64,000 nucleotides of DNA from Nocardioides ganghwensis (lineage in GTDB: Bacteria; Actinomycetota; Actinomycetes; Propionibacteriales; Nocardioidaceae): the NCBI RefSeq assembly GCF_014779655.1, contig NZ_JACXYX010000012.1, positions 62,001 through 126,000 on the forward strand, written 5' to 3'. Position numbers and translations under genes: made by a program. The notes under the pieces are model-generated. The model searched no databases. It saw nothing but the letters and a program-made list of their open reading frames with translations, and was not told the DNA's origin. How positions within the stretch are numbered: position 1 is the stretch's first letter; every line of letters begins with the position of its first letter. This document shows, one piece after another, positions 15,240-24,417 of this stretch.

Positions 15240-16892
15240 ATGGAGCACGTCACCCACGGCATCACGCTGGACGGCGTCGCGCGCTTCGTCGAGATCGCGA
15301 CCGACGCCCTCTCCTCGGCCCGCGAGGAGATCGACGCTCTCAACGTCTACCCCGTGCCCGACGGCGACACCGGCACCAACATGTTCCTCACCGTCTCCGC
15401 CGCCCGCGACGCGCTGCGCGAGGCCCGGGCGGCCACCCCCGACCTCTCGCTCGGCGACGGCATGGCGGTCCTCGCCCGCGCCGCGCTGATGGGCGCCCGC
15501 GGCAACTCGGGCGTGATCCTCAGCCAGATGCTGCGCGCCTACGTACGCCACCTCGCCGGCGCCGCGATCGAGGACCGGCCGGCCGAGACGATCGCCGCAG
15601 CGATGGCCGAGGCCACCGAGGCGAGCTACGCCGCGGTCGGCACGCCGGTGGAGGGCACGATGCTCACGGTCTCGCGGGCCGCGTCCGACGCGGCGCTGGA
15701 GGCCGCCGGGCGCGGGGTCCGCACCCGCGACGTCTTCACGGCGGCCGCAGCGGCCGCACGCGCCGCGCTCGCCCGTACGCCCGAGCAGCTCGAGGTGCTC
15801 GCCCAGGCGGGCGTCGTCGACGCCGGTGGCCGGGGGCTCTGCGTGGTCCTCGACGCCGTCGAGACGACGGCCACCGGACGCAGGCCGACCCCGTGGTCGC
15901 CCCCGATCGGCACCCACCACATCCCGGTGGCGGCGGCCGTGCCGAGCGACGACCTCACCGAGGACGGGCCGGGCTACGAGGTGATGTACCTCCTCGACGC
16001 CGGCCCCGAGGTCGAGGACGACGCCATCGCCGTGCTCCGCGAGACCCTCGCCGGGCTCGGCGACAGCCTCGTGGTGGTCGGCGGCGACGGCCTGTGGAAC
16101 GTCCACGTCCACGTCGACGACGTCGGTGCCGCGATCGAGGCCGGCATCACCGCGGGCCGTCCGCACCGCATCCGGGTGACGCACTTCGCCGAGCAGGTCG
16201 CCGCCACCCGGCAGCGGACCTCGACCCGTACGGGCCGCCGGGTCGTCGCGGTCGCTGCCGGGCCCGGGCTCACGGCGCTGTTCGAGTCGGCGGGCGCCGT
16301 CGTCGTGCCGGGTGGGCCGGGCCAGCGTCCCTCGACCGGGCAGCTCCTCGAGGCCATCACCTCCTGCGGGGCCGCCGAGGTGGTCGTGCTGCCCAACGAC
16401 GGCGACACCGTGCGCGCGGCCGAGATCGCCGCCCGCACCGCCGAGGCCGAGCACGACGTCTCGGTCGAGGTCATCCCCACCCAGGCCCAGGTGCAGGGGC
16501 TGGCGGCGATCTCGGTGCACGAGCCGGGCCGCGCCTTCGACGCCGACGTCCGCGAGATGACCGCCACCGCGCGGCACGCCCGCCACGGTGCCGTCACCGT
16601 CGCGTCCCGCCAGGCCATCACGATGGCCGGTCCGTGCGAGCCCGGCGACGCGCTCGGCGTCATCGCCGGCGACTTCGCCGTCGTGGGCTCCGACCTCGAG
16701 GTCGTCGCCACCGACGTCCTCGAGCGGTTGCTCGCCGGCGGCGGTGAGCTGGTGACGATCGTGGCGGGGGAGGGCGGTGCCGAGCTCGCCGAACGGGTGG
16801 CGGCCCACGTCGAGGAGCGCCACCCCACGGTCGACGTCGCCGTCCACGACGGCGGCCAGCCGCGCTACCCCCTGCTGGTCAGCGTGGAGTGA
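15240..16892 (+). CDS. DAK2-domain (FakA/YloV-like) kinase protein
   Basis: A 550-residue protein. Residues about 10-200 are a DhaL/DAK2 nucleotide-binding domain with the metal-binding NVYPVPDGDTGTNM and GARGNSGVILSQ; the rest has the middle and C-terminal parts of the FakA family. In Staphylococcus, FakA phosphorylates fatty acids bound to FakB; no FakB/DegV gene is nearby, so the substrate is uncertain. Its place between thiL/rpmB and recG is conserved (Rv2975c/Rv2974c in M. tuberculosis, where the gene is split; here it is intact). Confidence 0.85.
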   Translation: MEHVTHGITLDGVARFVEIATDALSSAREEIDALNVYPVPDGDTGTNMFLTVSAARDALREARAATPDLSLGDGMAVLARAALMGARGNSGVILSQMLRAYVRHLAGAAIEDRPAETIAAAMAEATEASYAAVGTPVEGTMLTVSRAASDAALEAAGRGVRTRDVFTAAAAAARAALARTPEQLEVLAQAGVVDAGGRGLCVVLDAVETTATGRRPTPWSPPIGTHHIPVAAAVPSDDLTEDGPGYEVMYLLDAGPEVEDDAIAVLRETLAGLGDSLVVVGGDGLWNVHVHVDDVGAAIEAGITAGRPHRIRVTHFAEQVAATRQRTSTRTGRRVVAVAAGPGLTALFESAGAVVVPGGPGQRPSTGQLLEAITSCGAAEVVVLPNDGDTVRAAEIAARTAEAEHDVSVEVIPTQAQVQGLAAISVHEPGRAFDADVREMTATARHARHGAVTVASRQAITMAGPCEPGDALGVIAGDFAVVGSDLEVVATDVLERLLAGGGELVTIVAGEGGAELAERVAAHVEERHPTVDVAVHDGGQPRYPLLVSVE

Positions 16893-16909
16893 ACGGCTAG
16901 GAAGTCACC

Positions 16910-19117
16910 ATGGTCGCGATCACGCCGGACAGCCCGATCGGGTCGGTCTTCGGCAACCACCACAAGAAGCGCAAGCTCGCCGAGGAGGGCCTCGGGCTCG
17001 CCACGGTGGGCGACCTGCTGCGCCACTTCCCGCGCCGCTACGTCGCCGCCACCGAGCTGTCCGAGGTCGCCACGCCGGCCGTCGGTGAGCAGCTGACCAT
17101 CGTCGGCGAGGTGCGCTCGTGCGACAGTGCGGCGTTCTTCAGCGGCAACCGCCGCCAGTTCCGCACCACGGTGCGGCTGCGCACCGACGGACCCGACTTC
17201 TCCGTCACCCTGTTCAGCCCCTACCAGAACCTGGCCGACAGGCACGAGGCGGAGTTCCGGCCGGGTTGCCGGGCGGTCTTCACCGGCAAGGCCAAGCAGT
17301 TCCGGGGCAGCTGGCAGCTCGAGCAGCCCCACGGGTTCGCGCTCGACGGCCCGGAGGCGGCCACGCTCAGCAAGCTGATGCCGGTCTACCCGCTCACCGC
17401 GAAGCTCTACACCTGGGACATCCAGAAGGTCGTCACCGCCGCCCTCGACCTGGTCACCGGGGTGCCCGACGTCTTCACCCCGGAGCTCCGCGAGCGGTTC
17501 GAGGTGCTCGACGTCATGCAGGCGCTGCGCTGGATCCACGCCCCCGACGAGTGGAGCCAGCTCGGCGCGGCGCAGAAGCGCTTCCGGTTCGAGGAGGCGC
17601 TGGTGCTGCAGCTCGTGCTCGCCCGGCGCCGCGCAGCCCACCGTGCCCAGGGTGCCCGGGCGCGCGTACGCCGCGACGACGGGCTGCTCGCCGCGTTCGA
17701 CGCGCGGCTGCCGTTCGAGCTCACCGGCGGCCAGCGTGAGATCGGCGACCTCGTCGCCGACGAGCTCGGCCGCGACCACCCGATGAACCGGCTCCTCCAG
17801 GGCGAGGTCGGCTCCGGCAAGACCCTGGTCGCACTGCGCGCCATGCTCCAGGTCGTCGACGCCGGGGGGCAGGCCGCGCTGCTCGCCCCGACCGAGGTCC
17901 TCGCCCAGCAGCACCACCGCTCCATCGCTGGCCTGCTGGGCGACCTCGCCCAGGGCGGCATGCTCGGCGGCGACCCGGACGCGACCCAGGTCGTGCTGCT
18001 GACCGGGTCGATGGGCAAGGCCGCGCGCCAGGAGGCGATGCTCCGGATCGTCACGGGCGAGGCCGGCATCGTCATCGGGACCCACGCCCTGCTCGAGGAC
18101 AGGATCGAGTTCGCCGACCTCGGGCTCGTCGTGGTCGACGAGCAGCACCGCTTCGGCGTGGAGCAGCGCGCCGCGCTGACGGACAAGGCCGGCACCCCGC
18201 CGCACGTCCTGGTGATGACGGCGACCCCGATCCCGCGCACGGTCGCGATGACCGTGTTCGGCGACCTCGAGACCTCCGTCCTCGCCGAGCTGCCGGCCGG
18301 CCGGGCGCCGATCCAGACCAACGTCGTGCCGCTCGCCGACCAGCCGACGTGGCTCGAGCGCGTGTGGCAACGGGTCCGCGAGGAGGTCGAGAAGGGGCAC
18401 CAGGTCTACGTCGTGTGCCCCCGCATCTCCGGCGATGCCGGGGAGGAGGGAGAGACCGACCAGGTCGACCTCGACGACGAGGGCAGGGAGGTCGCGCCCA
18501 AGCGGTCCCTGGCCGCGGTCGAGGAGGTCCACGCCGAGCTCTCGTCCGGTCCGCTCGCGGGACTGCGCACAGCGGTCCTGCACGGCCGGATGCCGCCCGA
18601 CGACAAGGACCGCACGATGCGTGCCTTCGCGGCTGGCGAGGTCGACGTCCTCGTGTCCACCACCGTCATCGAGGTCGGTGTCGACGTGCACAACGCGACC
18701 ACGATGGTGCTGCTCGACGCGGACCGGTTCGGCGTCTCCCAGCTCCACCAGCTGCGCGGACGCGTAGGTCGCGGCGGGCTCCCCGGCCTGTGCCTGCTGG
18801 TCTCCCACGCGGAGCTCGGGTCTCCCGCACGTGACCGCCTCGACGCCGTCGCAGCGACCACCGACGGATTCGAGCTGAGCCGCGTCGACCTCGAGCAGCG
18901 GCGCGAGGGCGACGTGCTGGGGGCCAGCCAGTCCGGGTTCCGGTCCGGTCTCGTCACACTTCGGGTATTGCGCGACGAGAAGACGATCGTCCGTGCCCGA
19001 GAAGCCGCCGAGGCGCTACTCTCCGAGGATCCTGCGCTCGCGCAGGCGCCCGCCCTCGCCGCAGCCGTCGCCGAGGTCGAGCGCTCGGCGGCGTCGGCCT
19101 ACCTGGACAAGGGCTGA
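16910..19117 (+). CDS. recG: ATP-dependent DNA helicase RecG
   Basis: Remodels stalled forks and Holliday junctions. 735 residues: an N-terminal wedge/OB region, Walker A GEVGSGKT at about residue 298, the helicase II box DEQHRFGVEQR at about 410 and motif VI QLRGRVGRGG near the end. An acidic insertion (GDAGEEGETDQVDLDDEG) lies between the helicase lobes, a common actinobacterial variation. It starts 17 bases after the DAK2 gene, probably in the same operon. Confidence 0.96.
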   Translation: MVAITPDSPIGSVFGNHHKKRKLAEEGLGLATVGDLLRHFPRRYVAATELSEVATPAVGEQLTIVGEVRSCDSAAFFSGNRRQFRTTVRLRTDGPDFSVTLFSPYQNLADRHEAEFRPGCRAVFTGKAKQFRGSWQLEQPHGFALDGPEAATLSKLMPVYPLTAKLYTWDIQKVVTAALDLVTGVPDVFTPELRERFEVLDVMQALRWIHAPDEWSQLGAAQKRFRFEEALVLQLVLARRRAAHRAQGARARVRRDDGLLAAFDARLPFELTGGQREIGDLVADELGRDHPMNRLLQGEVGSGKTLVALRAMLQVVDAGGQAALLAPTEVLAQQHHRSIAGLLGDLAQGGMLGGDPDATQVVLLTGSMGKAARQEAMLRIVTGEAGIVIGTHALLEDRIEFADLGLVVVDEQHRFGVEQRAALTDKAGTPPHVLVMTATPIPRTVAMTVFGDLETSVLAELPAGRAPIQTNVVPLADQPTWLERVWQRVREEVEKGHQVYVVCPRISGDAGEEGETDQVDLDDEGREVAPKRSLAAVEEVHAELSSGPLAGLRTAVLHGRMPPDDKDRTMRAFAAGEVDVLVSTTVIEVGVDVHNATTMVLLDADRFGVSQLHQLRGRVGRGGLPGLCLLVSHAELGSPARDRLDAVAATTDGFELSRVDLEQRREGDVLGASQSGFRSGLVTLRVLRDEKTIVRAREAAEALLSEDPALAQAPALAAAVAEVERSAASAYLDKG

Positions 19118-19154
19118 GGCGAGGACTGAACGGAGAAGGGTTGAGCACGGGGAC

Positions 19155-19724
19155 ATGACTCGGATCATCGGGGGAACAGCCGGCGGGCGTCGGCTGGAGA
19201 CGCCGCGCGGCCAGACGACCCGGCCCACGAGCGACCGTGTGCGAGAGGCGCTCTTCTCGGCGATCGAGTCGCGCACCGGCTCGCTCGACGGCCTGCGGTT
19301 CCTCGACCTCTACGCCGGCTCCGGCGCCGTCGGTCTCGAGGCGTGGTCGCGCGGCGCCGGCGTCGTGACGATGGTCGAGCAGGACCGGCGTACGGCTGCG
19401 CTGATCTCGCGCAACGCCGCGGCACTGGGGTTCTCGCGCGCCCGGGTCGTGGCGGGTTCCGTGGGCGCCTTCCTCGCCTCACCCCCCGCGGCGCCCTACG
19501 ACGTCGTGTTCTCCGACCCGCCCTACCCGATGTCCGACGCGGACGTCGACGCCGACCTCGTCGCGCTGGTCACCCACGGATGGCTCGTCCCGGGAGCGCT
19601 CGTCGTGGTGGAGCGAGCCGCCAAGCGCACCGTCGTCACGTGGCCCGGCGGGATCGAGGAGGACCGGACGAAGCGCTACGGCGAGACCGCGCTTTGGTAC
19701 GGTCACGCCACCCCGGCACCCTGA
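19155..19724 (+). CDS. rsmD: 16S rRNA (guanine966-N2)-methyltransferase
   Basis: 189 residues with the RsmD signature: MTRIIGGTAGGRRL, the TRPTSDRVREALF segment, the SAM-binding DLYAGSGAVGLEA and catalytic SDPPYP. It methylates G966 near the ribosomal P site. It is followed after 39 bases by coaD, as in most bacteria. Confidence 0.94.
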   Translation: MTRIIGGTAGGRRLETPRGQTTRPTSDRVREALFSAIESRTGSLDGLRFLDLYAGSGAVGLEAWSRGAGVVTMVEQDRRTAALISRNAAALGFSRARVVAGSVGAFLASPPAAPYDVVFSDPPYPMSDADVDADLVALVTHGWLVPGALVVVERAAKRTVVTWPGGIEEDRTKRYGETALWYGHATPAP

Positions 19725-19763
19725 CCTCCACCCTCGGGAGCCCCTGACCGAAGGGAGTCCAGC

Positions 19764-20252
19764 GTGCGTCGCGCTGTCTGCCCCGGGTCGTTCGACCCGG
19801 TGACCAACGGCCACCTCGACATCGTCGGCCGGGCCGCCAAGCTGTTCGACGAGGTCGTCGTCGCGGTCGGCGTCAACATGAGCAAGAACCGGCTCTTCAC
19901 GCCCGAGGAGCGCATCGTGATGCTCGAGGAGGCCACGGGCGACCTCGCCAACGTGCGCGTCTCCGGCTTCGACGGCCTCATCGTCGACTTCTGCCGCGAG
20001 ATCGGGGCCGTGGCCATCGTCAAGGGCCTGCGCGGGGCCGGCGACTACGAGTACGAGCTGCCGATGGCCCAGATGAACTCCCACCTCACCGACGTCGAGA
20101 CCGTGTTCCTGCCCGGTGCCGTCGGCAACGCGTTCGTCTCCTCCAGCCTGATCAAGGAGGTCGCGGCCCTCGGCGGCGACGTACGCGGGCTGGTCCCCGA
20201 GGCGGTCCGCGAGCAGCTCGTGGCACGGCTCGCGGAGCGCTCGTCGCCATGA
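19764..20252 (+). CDS. coaD: Phosphopantetheine adenylyltransferase
   Basis: Fourth step of coenzyme A synthesis. 162 residues with GSFDPVTNGHLDI (TxGH motif, His17) and SSSLIKEVA. The GTG start has GAAGGGAG ahead of it. Coupled to rsmD. Confidence 0.97.
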   Translation: MRRAVCPGSFDPVTNGHLDIVGRAAKLFDEVVVAVGVNMSKNRLFTPEERIVMLEEATGDLANVRVSGFDGLIVDFCREIGAVAIVKGLRGAGDYEYELPMAQMNSHLTDVETVFLPGAVGNAFVSSSLIKEVAALGGDVRGLVPEAVREQLVARLAERSSP

Positions 20253-20278
20253 CCGGCCGGCTCCGCCCGTCACTCGTT

Positions 20279-20308
20279 TTGCCCCGCTGCCCGGGCGGCG
20301 GATACGAT
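20279..20308 (+). promoter_or_regulatory. Promoter of DUF177-rpmF-rnc-mutM
   Basis: TTGCCC (20279-20284), an 18-bp spacer, then TACGAT (20303-20308), 23 nt before the DUF177 start codon. Confidence 0.55.
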
Positions 20309-20331
20309 TCCGAGGTTGTGTTGGTGTCCAG

Positions 20332-20925
20332 ATGTGGGAGTTCGACGTGAACAGCCTGGACCCGAGGGCGCCGCTCGTGCTTGACACTCGCGAGCTCGGC
20401 CGCCGCCCGGGGTCCCAGCGTGAGCTCGAGCTCTCCGTTCCGGCACCAGCAGAACTTGGCATCGAAGTCCTCTCTGTCCCCGAAGGATCGCCGGTCGAGC
20501 TCGACCTGCGGCTGGAGGCGGTCATGGAGGGAGTGCTGCTCACGGGCACGGCCACGGCCGGGCTCGCGGGGGAGTGCGTACGGTGCCTGGAGCCGATCGA
20601 GGACGAGATCCACGTCACGCTCCAGGAGCTCTACGTCTACCCCGACCAGCACGACAAGGCCGCGGAGCACGACGACCACGACCTCGACGACGAGACCAGC
20701 CTGCTCGAGGACGACCTGCTCGACCTCGAGCCCCTGCTGCGGGACGCGGTGGTGCTCGCACTACCGTTCCAGCCGCTGTGCATGGACGATTGCCCGGGAT
20801 TGTGCACCGAGTGCGGTGCGCGACTCGCGGACGACCCGGACCACTCGCACGACGCGCCGATCGATCCGCGCTGGGCTGGACTCCAGCAGCTGCAGGCAGA
20901 AACCAAGCAGGACCCACACGACTGA
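20332..20925 (+). CDS. DUF177 (YceD-like) 23S rRNA accumulation protein
   Basis: 197 residues with the YceD/DUF177 cysteines: ECVRCLEPI in the middle and CPGLCTECG near the C-terminus, which may bind zinc. In between is a very acidic stretch rich in Asp, Glu and His (about residues 103-133). The gene sits directly before rpmF, the conserved place for this family; in E. coli YceD supports 23S rRNA levels. An in-frame GTG five codons in (20347) is an alternative start. Confidence 0.85.
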   Translation: MWEFDVNSLDPRAPLVLDTRELGRRPGSQRELELSVPAPAELGIEVLSVPEGSPVELDLRLEAVMEGVLLTGTATAGLAGECVRCLEPIEDEIHVTLQELYVYPDQHDKAAEHDDHDLDDETSLLEDDLLDLEPLLRDAVVLALPFQPLCMDDCPGLCTECGARLADDPDHSHDAPIDPRWAGLQQLQAETKQDPHD

Positions 20926-20970
20926 CCACCTCGCCGGGAGTCCCCGGGGAGCAAGCAACAGGAGACAACC

Positions 20971-21156
20971 ATGGCTGTTCCCAAGCGGAAGATGTCGCGC
21001 AGCAACACGCGCCACCGCCGTTCGCAGTGGAAGGCCGTCGCGCCGACCCTCGTGACGTGCGCCAACCCGGCCTGCGGCTCCAAGCACCTCCCGCACCGTG
21101 CGTGCGGCCAGTGCGGCCAGTACGGCGCCAAGGCCGACCGCCGCCAGGTCCTCTGA
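20971..21156 (+). CDS. rpmF: 50S ribosomal protein L32
   Basis: 61 residues: [20 protein letters not shown] then the zinc ribbon [10 protein letters not shown]...CGQCG (four Cys kept, zinc form). GGAGACAACC precedes the ATG. The stop TGA overlaps the apparent CTG start of rnc. Confidence 0.97.
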   Translation: MAVPKRKMSRSNTRHRRSQWKAVAPTLVTCANPACGSKHLPHRACGQCGQYGAKADRRQVL

Positions 21157-21917
21157 CCACCGACGAGCTCCGCGCAGCGCTCGGTGATCCGGTCCTGGAT
21201 CCCGAGCTGCTGCAGCGTGCCCTGACGCACCGCTCGTTCGCCTACGAGAACGGGCAGATCCCGACCAACGAGCGCCTGGAGTTCCTCGGCGACTCGGTGC
21301 TCGGGGTCGTGGTCACCGAGACGCTCTACCGCGCCCACCCGGACTTCTCCGAGGGCCGGCTGGCCAAGCTCCGGGCCGCGGTCGTCAACGCCCGCGCCCT
21401 GGCCGAGGTCGCCCGCCAGATCGAGCTCGGCCAGCACATCATGCTGGGCCGCGGCGAGGAGACCACCGGCGGCCGGGACAAGGCGTCGATCCTCTCCGAC
21501 ACGGTCGAGGCGGTCATCGGTGCCATCCACCTCAGCGGCGGCATCGACGAGGCCGCCAAGGTGGTCCACCGGCTCTTCGACCCGGTCATGGAGGCCGCCG
21601 CGTCCATGGGCGCAGGCCTCGACTGGAAGACCTCCCTCCAGGAGCTCTCCGCCGACCTCGGCCTGGGGGTCCCCGAGTACCTCATCGAGGACGACGGCCC
21701 CGACCACATGAAGACCTTCGTCGCCCGCGTCCGCGTCGGCGAGCAGGTCCTCGGCAACGGCACCGGCCGCTCCAAGAAGGAGGCCGAGCAGGGCGCCGCC
21801 GAGACCGCCTACCGCGAGATCAAGGCCGCGCAGTCAGCGGCGAGGTCCGTCACGGAGCCCGTCACGGAGCCCGCCGCCGAGCAGCCCGCGGCGGAGCAGG
21901 CCCCGGCCGACGCCTGA
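21153..21917 (+). CDS. rnc: Ribonuclease III
   Basis: Cleaves double-stranded RNA in rRNA and mRNA processing. About 254 residues: catalytic domain with [28 protein letters not shown], then a double-stranded-RNA-binding domain ([15 protein letters not shown]...[14 protein letters not shown]) and a short Glu/Pro/Ala tail. The frame has no ATG, GTG or TTG between the rpmF stop and the conserved region. The only natural start is the CTG at 21153, which overlaps the rpmF stop as CTGA; the alternatives are GTG codons inside rpmF. The product is secure; the start is not. Confidence 0.92.
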   Translation: MTTDELRAALGDPVLDPELLQRALTHRSFAYENGQIPTNERLEFLGDSVLGVVVTETLYRAHPDFSEGRLAKLRAAVVNARALAEVARQIELGQHIMLGRGEETTGGRDKASILSDTVEAVIGAIHLSGGIDEAAKVVHRLFDPVMEAAASMGAGLDWKTSLQELSADLGLGVPEYLIEDDGPDHMKTFVARVRVGEQVLGNGTGRSKKEAEQGAAETAYREIKAAQSAARSVTEPVTEPAAEQPAAEQAPADA

Positions 21918-21920
21918 CCC

Positions 21921-22778
21921 GTGCCCGAGCTCCCCGAGGTCGAGGTCGTCCGCGCCGGCCTCGAGCGCCACGTCGTCGACAGCACCATCGAGTCCGTCGA
22001 GGTGCTGCACCCCCGCTCCGTACGCCGTGACCACCGCGGGTCGACGGGCTTCGTCGCCGCGCTCGCCGGCCAGCGCATCGTGGCCGTGCGCCGCCGCGGC
22101 AAGTACTTCTGGCTCGCCCTCGCGAGCGGTGACGCCCTCCTGGGCCACCTCGGGATGAGCGGGCAGATGCTCCTCCACGAGCCCGGGGCCCCCGACGAGC
22201 GGCACCTGCGCGTCCGGTTCACGCTCCGTACGCCCGCCGGCGCCCCGCTGGAGATGCGCTTCGTGGACCAGCGGATGTTCGGCGGCCTGGTCGTCTCGAC
22301 CGGCGGGGCCGGGCTGCCGACCGAGATCGCGCACATCGCGCGCGACCCGATCGACCCGGAGTTCGACGACGACGAGTTCGTCCGACGCGCGCGCCGGCGT
22401 ACGTCCGCTGTCAAGCGGCTCCTGCTCGACCAGGGACTCATCTCCGGCGTCGGCAACATCTACGCCGACGAGGCCCTGTGGCGTGCGCGGCTGCACGGCG
22501 AGCGTCCGGGGGACCGGCTCACCGGCCCCGTCCTGCGGGGGCTGCTCGGCCACGTTCGCGACGTCATGGGCGAGGCGCTCGCCCAGGGCGGGACGTCCTT
22601 CGACGCGCTCTACGTCAACGTCAACGGCGAGTCGGGCTACTTCGACCGCTCCCTCGACGCGTACGGCCAGGAGGGCGAGCCGTGCCGGCGCTGCGGCACC
22701 CCGATCCGTCGCGTCGCCTTCATGAACCGCTCGTCGTTCTTCTGCCCGCGCTGCCAGCGTCCGCCCCGCTCGCGCTGA
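21921..22778 (+). CDS. mutM: Formamidopyrimidine-DNA glycosylase
   Basis: Removes 8-oxoguanine and formamidopyrimidines. 285 residues beginning (V/M)[10 protein letters not shown], so Pro2 and Glu3, the catalytic pair, are in place. The helix-two-turn-helix ([17 protein letters not shown]) and C-terminal zinc finger (CRRCGTPI...FFCPRCQ) are complete. The GTG start is 3 bases after the rnc stop. Confidence 0.97.
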   Translation: MPELPEVEVVRAGLERHVVDSTIESVEVLHPRSVRRDHRGSTGFVAALAGQRIVAVRRRGKYFWLALASGDALLGHLGMSGQMLLHEPGAPDERHLRVRFTLRTPAGAPLEMRFVDQRMFGGLVVSTGGAGLPTEIAHIARDPIDPEFDDDEFVRRARRRTSAVKRLLLDQGLISGVGNIYADEALWRARLHGERPGDRLTGPVLRGLLGHVRDVMGEALAQGGTSFDALYVNVNGESGYFDRSLDAYGQEGEPCRRCGTPIRRVAFMNRSSFFCPRCQRPPRSR

Positions 22779-22794
22779 GCAGTCCCCGGATTGA

Positions 22795-22846
22795 CCCACC
22801 GCCACAGCGGTGGGACTCTTGTAGACGGCCGGTTCGCCGGCCGGTC
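22795..22846 (+). terminator. Two tandem hairpins after mutM
   Basis: Hairpin 1 (22795-22814): CCCACCGC-CACA-GCGGTGGG followed by ACTCTTGT. Hairpin 2 (22824-22846): CGGCCGG-TTCG-CCGGCCG with a stable TTCG tetraloop. Together they probably end the DUF177-rpmF-rnc-mutM transcript; hairpin 2 may also lie in the leader of the small gene that follows. Confidence 0.7.
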
Positions 22847-22872
22847 GATCCGTCCTTGTCGAAAGGTTCCCC

Positions 22873-23067
22873 ATGGCCAAGGCGCTGTTGGGTCATCTGA
22901 ACAGCGATGCGCGGACCACGACGGCCCTCGCCGTCGAGAACCGCCGGCTCCGGCGCCGCGTCGACGACCTCGAGGCGCTGGTCCTGCGGCTCCAGGCCGA
23001 CAACGACCGCCTCGCCGCCGCCGCGCGTGACGAGCAGCTGACGGTCGAGGACCTGCAGCCCGTCTGA
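22873..23067 (+). CDS. Small coiled-coil protein of unknown function
   Basis: 64 residues. After MAKALLGHLNSDARTT the chain is a leucine/valine heptad stretch (ENRRLRRRVDDLEALVLRL, continuing to about residue 52), that is one amphipathic coiled-coil helix, then a short acidic end. A GAAAGGTTCCCC segment precedes the ATG. I do not recognise the family. It may be a homodimerising adaptor; that is inference from shape. Size, starting codon and codon use look like a real gene. Confidence 0.65.
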   Translation: MAKALLGHLNSDARTTTALAVENRRLRRRVDDLEALVLRLQADNDRLAAAARDEQLTVEDLQPV

Positions 23068-23136
23068 GCCCGGACACCCGCCGGTCCGCGATATCGCGTG
23101 CGGCGACCCCGGCGGCGTGCGTACGCTCCGGTGCTT

Positions 23137-24417
23137 GTGACCCGCCTCGTCGAGACCGTCTTCCCCGCCCGTCTCGGCACCGGCTTCCGCTGGCTGGTCG
23201 GTTCGTCGTGGGTGACCAACCTGGGCGACGGGATGCTCATCGCGGCCGGGCCCCTGCTGGTCGCGTCGCAGACCCGCAACCCGGTGCTGGTGTCTGCGGC
23301 CATGCTGGCCCTGACCGCGCCATGGCTCGTCGTCGGGCTGCTCGCCGGGGCGCTCGCCGACCGGCTCGACCGACGCCTCGTGATCATGGCCGCCAACGCC
23401 GTGCGTGGCACGGTGCTCGCCGGCCTGTGCGTCTCGATCGTCACCGGCGACGTCAACATCGCCGTCGTCCTCGTGGCGATGCTGGCGCTGGGGACGGCGG
23501 AGACCTTCGTCGACGCGACCGCCGGCACGCTGACCCCGATGCTGGTCGACAAGCGCGACCTGGGCATCGCCAACGCCCGGCTGATGACCGGGGTGATCAC
23601 CGGTAACCAGCTCGTCGGCCCCGCGGTCGGGGCCCTGCTGTTCTCGGTCGGCATGGTGTGGCCCTTCGCCCTCACCGTCGTGTGCATCGCTGTCGGCGTG
23701 GTGCTGGTGTCCCGGATCGGTACGCCGCCCGGCGCCGTCCGCGCGGAGGTCGACACCCACATCCGGCAGGACATCGCCGACGGCGTCACATGGCTGATGG
23801 GCAACCCGCCGGTGCGCACCCTGGCCATCATCATCGTGGTCTTCAACGTCACCTGGGCGGCGCCGTGGTCGGTGCTCGTCCTGTGGGCCCTCGAGCGGGT
23901 CGGCATCGACGAGGCGGGCTTCGGCCTGCTCACCACCGCGGCCGCACTGGGCGGCCTGCTGGCGACCTTCTCCTACGGCCGCCTCGAGCGGCGCGTGCCC
24001 CTCGCGACGCTGATGCGGACGGTGCTGCTGGCCGAGGTGCTGTTCCACCTCGCGATGGCGTTCACGACCTCGCCGTGGGCGGCCTACCCACTGATGTTCT
24101 TCTTCGGCGCGTACGCCTTCGTGTGGGGCACGCTGTCGCAGGCGGTGCGCCAGCGCGCAGTCCCGAGCGAGCTGCAGGGCCGGGTCGGCTCGGTCTACAT
24201 GATCTGCGTGATGGGCGGCATGCTGGCAGGGTCGCTGCTCGGCGGCGTGATCGCGCAGGTGTGGGGCCTCACTGCGCCGTGGTGGTTCGCCTTCGTCGGA
24301 TCGGGTCTCACGCTGGCGCTGGTGTGGCGCTCGCTGGCGCACATCGCCCACGCCGACGAGGCAGCGAGCGCGAGCGCCTCCGACGGGGTCGCCGAGGAGC
24401 GCACGTCCGGGTCATGA
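23137..24417 (+). CDS. MFS transporter
   Basis: About 426 residues with 10-12 hydrophobic helices and the major-facilitator loop ALADRLDRRLVIM after the second helix. It resembles drug- or metabolite-exporting MFS proteins of the DHA/TMR type (MFS_3); the substrate is unknown. The GTG at 23137 (VTRLVETVFP) is chosen; GTGs at 23131 and 23098 are possible. TACGCT at 23121-23126 may be its -10. It converges on the methyltransferase gene with a 6-base overlap. Confidence 0.8.
   Translation: MTRLVETVFPARLGTGFRWLVGSSWVTNLGDGMLIAAGPLLVASQTRNPVLVSAAMLALTAPWLVVGLLAGALADRLDRRLVIMAANAVRGTVLAGLCVSIVTGDVNIAVVLVAMLALGTAETFVDATAGTLTPMLVDKRDLGIANARLMTGVITGNQLVGPAVGALLFSVGMVWPFALTVVCIAVGVVLVSRIGTPPGAVRAEVDTHIRQDIADGVTWLMGNPPVRTLAIIIVVFNVTWAAPWSVLVLWALERVGIDEAGFGLLTTAAALGGLLATFSYGRLERRVPLATLMRTVLLAEVLFHLAMAFTTSPWAAYPLMFFFGAYAFVWGTLSQAVRQRAVPSELQGRVGSVYMICVMGGMLAGSLLGGVIAQVWGLTAPWWFAFVGSGLTLALVWRSLAHIAHADEAASASASDGVAEERTSGS

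Noticed and set aside
20574..21917. A 447-residue open frame spanning DUF177, rpmF and rnc
   Set aside because: Only its last 254 residues are RNase III; the first part is out-of-frame Arg/Pro-rich sequence under two real genes.
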